Source: JAPOVO01 sp026708165 (GTDB lineage: Bacteria > Chloroflexota > UBA11872 > VXNJ01). From it: a stretch of 64,000 bases of DNA. The position numbers were made by a program, and so were the translations under genes. Position 1 is the stretch's first letter; each line of letters starts with the position of its first letter. The stretch is taken from the NCBI GenBank assembly GCA_965208775.1, contig OZ242360.1:1922001-1986000 (forward strand), read 5' to 3'. Positions 59,740 through 64,000 of the stretch are shown piece by piece. Below the pieces are notes generated by a model. That model saw only the letters and a list, made by a program, of their open reading frames with translations. It was not told the DNA's origin and made no database searches.

Positions 59740-62700
59740 ATGCCTGACCTGGAAAAAGTCCTCATCATCGGCTCCGGCCCCATCATCATCGGGCAGGCCG
59801 CCGAGTTCGACTACGCCGGCACGCAGGCCTGCAAAGCCATGCGCGAGGAGGGCATCACCTCCGTCCTCGTCAACTCGAACCCGGCCACGATCATGACCGA
59901 CGAGGATATCGCCGACATCGTCTACATCGAACCGCTCACCGTCGAGGTCATCGAGCGGATAATCGACAAGGAGCGCCCGGACGGACTGTTGCCGACCCTC
60001 GGCGGCCAGACTGGCCTCAATCTCGCCAAGGCGCTCAGCGACGCGGGCATCCTCGAAAAGTACGGCGTCCGCGTGCTTGGGACCCCCATCCATGCCATCG
60101 AGCGCGCCGAGGACAGGGACCTTTTCCGGAGCTTGATGCGGGAGATAGGCGAGCCAATCCCCGGCAGCGGCAGCGTGGGGTCGCTTCCCGAGGCCTGGGA
60201 GGTCGCGTCCGAGCTGGGCTTCCCGCTCATCATTCGCCCGGCCTACACGCTGGGGGGTACGGGCGGGGGAATCGCCCGCAACGCCGACCAGTTCGACGCG
60301 GTAGTAACCGTCGGCCTGGACACCAGCCCAATAGGACAGGTGCTCGTGGAGGAATACCTCGACGGCTGGAAAGAGGTCGAATACGAGGTCATGCGTGACG
60401 CCGCCGACAACTGCATCACTGTCTGCAACATGGAAAACTTCGACCCAATGGGCGTCCACACCGGCGACTCGGTCGTCATCGCCCCCAGCCAGACGCTGAG
60501 CGACAAGGAGTACCAGATGCTCCGCTCGGCCTCGCTGAAGATCATCAGGTCGCTCGGAATCGAGGGCGGCTGCAACATCCAGTACGGGCTGGATCCCCAT
60601 TCGTTCGAATACCGCGTGATCGAGGTAAACCCCCGCGTCAGCCGCTCGTCGGCGCTGGCCTCGAAGGCCACCGGATACCCCATCGCCCGGATAGCCGCCA
60701 AGATCGCCGTCGGCAAACGGCTCGACGAGATCGCCAACCCGATCACCCGCGAGACGACCGCCGCCTTCGAGCCCGCGCTCGACTACGTGGTGCTCAAGAT
60801 TCCTAGATGGCCCTTCGACAAGTTTCCCGCCGGCGACCGCGGCCTCGGCACCCAGATGAAAGCCACCGGCGAGGTGATGGCCATCGAGCGCACGGTAGAG
60901 GCCGCCCTCAACAAGGCCGTACGGGGCATGGAGCTCGGCGGCCGCACCCTGCTCTGGCAGGACGCCTCCTGGTCAGACGAGTTGATGGCCTGGCGGCTGG
61001 TCGAAAACCCCAACGACCAGCGCCTCTGGGCCATCATGGCCGTTCTGCGCCTGGGCGCGTCGCCGGAAGAGATATCCCGCCGCTCCGGCATAGACGTGTT
61101 CTTTCTCGAAAAAATGGCCAATGTCTACCGCATGGAGCTGCGGCTGCTGGAAGAGCCGCTCGACGCCGGCCTGATGTGGGAGGCCAAGCGCCTCGGGTTC
61201 TCCGACGCGATGATCGGCGAGCTGAGCGGCGAGCTTCCAATGCGCGTCCGTGAGATGCGCGCCAACTGGGGAATGCGTCCTACGTACAAGATCGTGGACA
61301 CCTGCGCCGCCGAGTTCGAGGCCTATACGCCTTACTACTACAGCGCCTACGAGATGGAGAACGAGGCCGAGGCTTCGGACCGCCCCGCCGCCGTCGTGAT
61401 CGGGTCGGGACCCATCCGAATCGGCCAGGGCATCGAGTTCGACTACTGCAGCGTCCACTCCGCCTGGGCGCTGGAGGACGCTGGATTCCGCAGCGTGATA
61501 ATCAACAGCAATCCCGAGACCGTCAGCACCGACTTCGACACGTCCAGCCGCCTCTACTTCGAGGCGCTCGACGAGGAGAGCGTCGCCGACATCATCGAGA
61601 ACGAGACGAACGGCCGCGCGCCGCAGGTAGTCGTCCAGTTCGGCGGCCAGACGGCCATCAACCTGGCCTCGCCCCTCTACAACCTCGGCGCGGTCATCGC
61701 CGGCAGCGACTTCAGCTCCATAGATATGACCGAGGACCGGGAGAAGTTCGACGCGCTGCTCGAGCGTCTGGGCATCCTGCGTCCGCCCGGTGCCACCGTG
61801 CGAAGGATAGAAGACGCGCTGGAGGTGGCGGACCGGCTCGGATTCCCGGTGCTGGCCCGCCCCTCCTACGTGCTCGGTGGCCGGGCGATGGAGATCGCGA
61901 CCGACCGCGAGAGCCTGGAACGCTACGTGACGCGGGTCACCCAGCCCTCTCCGCGGCATCCCGTGCTGATTGACAAATACCTCGACGGCAAGGAGGTCGA
62001 GGTCGACGCCATCTCGGACGGCTCCGAAGCGCTGATTCCGGGGATCATGGAGCACATCGAGCGCGCGGGCGTCCACTCCGGCGACAGCATGGCGGTCTAT
62101 CCGGCCATGGACATCAGCGACTCCGCCCGGCAGAAGATCATCGAGCACACGCAGAACATCTGCCGCGCCATCGACGCTCGCGGACTCGTCAACATCCAGT
62201 ACGTAATCTGGCGCGACGAGGTCTACGTTATCGAGGTAAATCCCCGCGCAAGCCGCACCGTCCCCTTCCTCAGCAAAGTCACCGGCGTGCCCATGGTGCG
62301 GCTAGCCACCAACGTGATGCTCGGCAAGACGCTCCGCGATCTCGGCTACGAGGGCGGACTGTTTCCAAGCCCCGACCTCGTCGCGATAAAGGCCCCAGTA
62401 TTCTCGATGTCCAAGCTGTCGGGAGTCGATACGTTTCTCGGCCCTGAGATGAAGTCGACCGGCGAGGTCATGGGCATAGACGTCGATTTCGCCCCCGCGC
62501 TGTTCAAGGCCATGGCTGCCGCAGGGCTTGCACTCGCCAGCCAAGGCTCCGTCCTGCTTTCCATCGCCGACCGCGACAAGCCGGACTGCGGCGAAATGGC
62601 CGCGACGTTCTCAAAGTTGGGTTACTCGCTGCTCGCCACCGAGGGCACCGCCCGCTACCTCCGGGAATTGGGAATGGACGTGCAGACCGTCAGCAAGATC

Positions 62701-62961
62701 AGGACCGGCAAGCCCTCCGTGATCGACGCCATTCGCGGCGGTTCGACCGCTCTCGTCGTAAACACCCTCACCGGCGAGCGGGACATCCTGCAAGACGGTT
62801 TCCACATGCGCCGCGCCGCCGCCGAGGCGCACGTCCCGTGCTTGACCTCCATCGACACCGCCCGCGCTCTCGCGAGCGCGCTCGCCAACGGCCGGCAGGG
62901 CTATCGAGTGCTGCCGCTCGCCGACTACACAAGCTCAGCCCGCGCGGCCAACGGCGGCTGA
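59740..62961 (+). CDS. carB: Carbamoyl-phosphate synthase large subunit
   Basis: A 1073-residue enzyme with two ATP-grasp halves. The first starts KVLIIGSGPIIIGQAAEFDYAGTQA and holds RPAYTLGGTGGG; the second repeats GSGPIRIGQGIEFDYCSVH and PSYVLGGRAMEI. The methylglyoxal-synthase-like tail (about 940-1073; FSKLGYSLLATEGTARYL) is the allosteric UMP/ornithine site. ATG 59740; its stop overlaps the pyrK ATG (TGATG). Confidence 0.98.
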   Translation: MPDLEKVLIIGSGPIIIGQAAEFDYAGTQACKAMREEGITSVLVNSNPATIMTDEDIADIVYIEPLTVEVIERIIDKERPDGLLPTLGGQTGLNLAKALSDAGILEKYGVRVLGTPIHAIERAEDRDLFRSLMREIGEPIPGSGSVGSLPEAWEVASELGFPLIIRPAYTLGGTGGGIARNADQFDAVVTVGLDTSPIGQVLVEEYLDGWKEVEYEVMRDAADNCITVCNMENFDPMGVHTGDSVVIAPSQTLSDKEYQMLRSASLKIIRSLGIEGGCNIQYGLDPHSFEYRVIEVNPRVSRSSALASKATGYPIARIAAKIAVGKRLDEIANPITRETTAAFEPALDYVVLKIPRWPFDKFPAGDRGLGTQMKATGEVMAIERTVEAALNKAVRGMELGGRTLLWQDASWSDELMAWRLVENPNDQRLWAIMAVLRLGASPEEISRRSGIDVFFLEKMANVYRMELRLLEEPLDAGLMWEAKRLGFSDAMIGELSGELPMRVREMRANWGMRPTYKIVDTCAAEFEAYTPYYYSAYEMENEAEASDRPAAVVIGSGPIRIGQGIEFDYCSVHSAWALEDAGFRSVIINSNPETVSTDFDTSSRLYFEALDEESVADIIENETNGRAPQVVVQFGGQTAINLASPLYNLGAVIAGSDFSSIDMTEDREKFDALLERLGILRPPGATVRRIEDALEVADRLGFPVLARPSYVLGGRAMEIATDRESLERYVTRVTQPSPRHPVLIDKYLDGKEVEVDAISDGSEALIPGIMEHIERAGVHSGDSMAVYPAMDISDSARQKIIEHTQNICRAIDARGLVNIQYVIWRDEVYVIEVNPRASRTVPFLSKVTGVPMVRLATNVMLGKTLRDLGYEGGLFPSPDLVAIKAPVFSMSKLSGVDTFLGPEMKSTGEVMGIDVDFAPALFKAMAAAGLALASQGSVLLSIADRDKPDCGEMAATFSKLGYSLLATEGTARYLRELGMDVQTVSKIRTGKPSVIDAIRGGSTALVVNTLTGERDILQDGFHMRRAAAEAHVPCLTSIDTARALASALANGRQGYRVLPLADYTSSARAANGG

Positions 62962-63764
62962 TGCCCGTCCTTGCGCCGGCTCGGGTGACGAGCAACGCGC
63001 AAATCTCGGACATCCTCTACTGGATCACCTTCCAGTCGCCGGAGATAGTCGCGTCATCGCGCCCCGGCCAGTTCGTGCACATGATCAACTCGGACTCGCA
63101 AGACCCGCTCCTGCGGCGTCCCTACAGCCTCTCGGCCATCGACCAAGAGTCGGCGCGCGCGTCGATCCTCTACCACGCGGTCGGTCGCGGCTCCGAGTGG
63201 CTCGCGGGGCGCCGGCCGGGCGATCTCATCGATTCACTCGGACCGCTCGGCAGCACGTTCGAGTTCGCCCCGGGATCCCAGCGCGTGCTGATGGTCGGCG
63301 GAGGCATCGGCATGGGACCGTTGATCGCGCTCGCCGGCGACGCCGAAGCCGCGGGCATCGAGTGCGTGCTGCTGAACGGCGCCAGGAGCGCCGAGGGACT
63401 CGTCCCGCCCGAATTCATTCCCGTCTCGACGGAGTTCCACGCCGCCACCGACGACGGCAGCTTTGGCGCGAAGGGCAGCGTCGTCGATCTGGTCGAGCGC
63501 TGGTTCGGCTGGTGCGATCAGGTCTTCGCCTGCGGACCCAACCCCATGCTGCGCGCGCTCGACGTCAGCGTCAAACGCCTGAGCCCCGTCCACTCCTCCG
63601 CGCGCAAGCCGGTCCAGATGGCCCTCGAAGCCCGCATGGCCTGCGGCGTGGGCGTCTGCTATAGCTGCGTGCACCCGACCCGCCGCGGACCGAAACGCGT
63701 ATGCACCGAGGGACCCGTGTTCGACATGCGCGAGTTGCTATGGGACTGGGAATCCGGCATCTGA
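62961..63764 (+). CDS. pyrK: Dihydroorotate dehydrogenase electron-transfer subunit
   Basis: A 267-residue FAD/2Fe-2S subunit that passes electrons from PyrD-type dehydrogenase to NAD. FAD-binding LLRRPYSLSAI, NAD-binding VGGGIGMGPLIAL and the iron-sulfur cluster Cys in CGVGVCYSCVH with a later Cys (KRVCTEG) are clear. ATG 62961 overlaps carB. The catalytic pyrD is not next: an EamA transporter follows in the window, so pyrD is elsewhere or further on. Confidence 0.94.
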   Translation: MPVLAPARVTSNAQISDILYWITFQSPEIVASSRPGQFVHMINSDSQDPLLRRPYSLSAIDQESARASILYHAVGRGSEWLAGRRPGDLIDSLGPLGSTFEFAPGSQRVLMVGGGIGMGPLIALAGDAEAAGIECVLLNGARSAEGLVPPEFIPVSTEFHAATDDGSFGAKGSVVDLVERWFGWCDQVFACGPNPMLRALDVSVKRLSPVHSSARKPVQMALEARMACGVGVCYSCVHPTRRGPKRVCTEGPVFDMRELLWDWESGI

Positions 63765-63798
63765 GCGGTCGGGACCGGTCGCGGGGCGGGGTGGCTCG

Positions 63799-64000
63799 AT
63801 GAATTCCGACGAGGCCCGGGGATTCGCCCTCATAGGCTCCGGAGCCGTCCTTCTCGGGACCGCCTCGATACTCGTGCGCATAGCCTTCCCGATATCGGCG
63901 CTGGAAGTCGCGTTCGGACGCCTCGCCGTCGCCGCGGTCTTCGTCGCCGCGATAGCCTTCTTCCGCTCGGAGCTGCGGGGCTGGGTCGGCGACGCCCGTC
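63799..64000 (+). CDS. EamA/DMT-family transporter (3' end outside window)
   Basis: The first 67 residues of a drug/metabolite exporter. It begins MNSDEARGFALIGSGAVLLG, with the first two helices (FALIGSGAVLLGTASILVR and VAFGRLAVAAVFVAAIAFF). It begins 34 bases after pyrK on the same strand. Substrate unknown. Confidence 0.78.
   Translation, partial: MNSDEARGFALIGSGAVLLGTASILVRIAFPISALEVAFGRLAVAAVFVAAIAFFRSELRGWVGDAR

Noticed and set aside
58396..60600. 734-codon open frame on the minus strand opposite carA/carB
   Set aside because: Shadow of GC-rich coding on the other strand; no motif, and carA/carB are certain.

Overview
The window is GC-rich, gene-dense bacterial chromosome from one organism. 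The best guess is Chloroflexota, perhaps a Dehalococcoidia or SAR202-like lineage. This is an inference from a DUF5667/DUF5666 protein next to a sigma factor, Pro/Thr-rich lipoproteins, frequent GTG/TTG starts fused to the previous stop (TAGTG, TTGA, ATGA), a Gram-positive-style PyrR attenuator, an RqcH homologue and a divergent CoxI/XdhC pair. No 16S rRNA or other decisive marker is present.

Layout. 1-1645: end of a molybdate ABC transporter (modB partial, modC). 1710-4198: an ECF-type sigma factor coupled to a membrane DUF5667/DUF5666 protein. 4346-9416: an oxidoreductase, a TPR lipoprotein, a methyltransferase/HAD pair and a NYN-nuclease/coiled-coil pair. 9715-13600: polA behind two XdhC/CoxI-type genes. 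13711-14520: fpg, whose stop overlaps the stop of the opposing run. 14517-19673 (minus): rpmH-rnpA-yidD-yidC-jag-pfkB kinase-rqcH, a translation, membrane-insertion and ribosome-rescue cluster; rpmH is only 44 codons. 19777-23996: DUF503, yvcK, gapA and pgk (central carbon metabolism).

24182-24997 holds the most interesting locus. A Tat-type lipoprotein with a Pro/Thr linker carries a thioredoxin domain whose first active-site Cys codon is an in-frame TGA (W-TGA-P-S-C). A plausible bacterial SECIS hairpin follows. It is a candidate extracytoplasmic selenothioredoxin; automated calling would split it into two fragments.

25346-34643 is an accessory metabolic region: a histidine-decarboxylase-like enzyme with an ACT protein, a GNAT, tRNA-Ala(GGC), a VapBC-type toxin-antitoxin pair, a beta-hydroxyacid dehydrogenase, DUF5069, a class III aminotransferase, a mannonate-dehydratase-like enzyme, a methyltransferase and an esterase. 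Dispersed repeats occur at 24002 and 32457-32682. About 34.7-37.1 kb is a visibly AT-richer island of small unknown genes with a near-consensus, apparently leaderless promoter. A GH38-type alpha-mannosidase follows.

39842-51418 (minus) is a surface-polysaccharide cluster: Wzm/Wzt exporter, GT2, GT4, methyltransferase, GT-C-like membrane protein, Trm112-like protein, radical SAM/SPASM enzyme and an alpha/alpha-toroid protein. Four successive proteins in it appear to share a ~120-residue beta-rich module. 51586-64000 (plus) carries a metal-ligand-less metallo-beta-lactamase-fold protein, pyrG, purA, then a complete PyrR-controlled operon pyrR-pyrB-pyrC-carA-carB-pyrK and the start of an EamA transporter.
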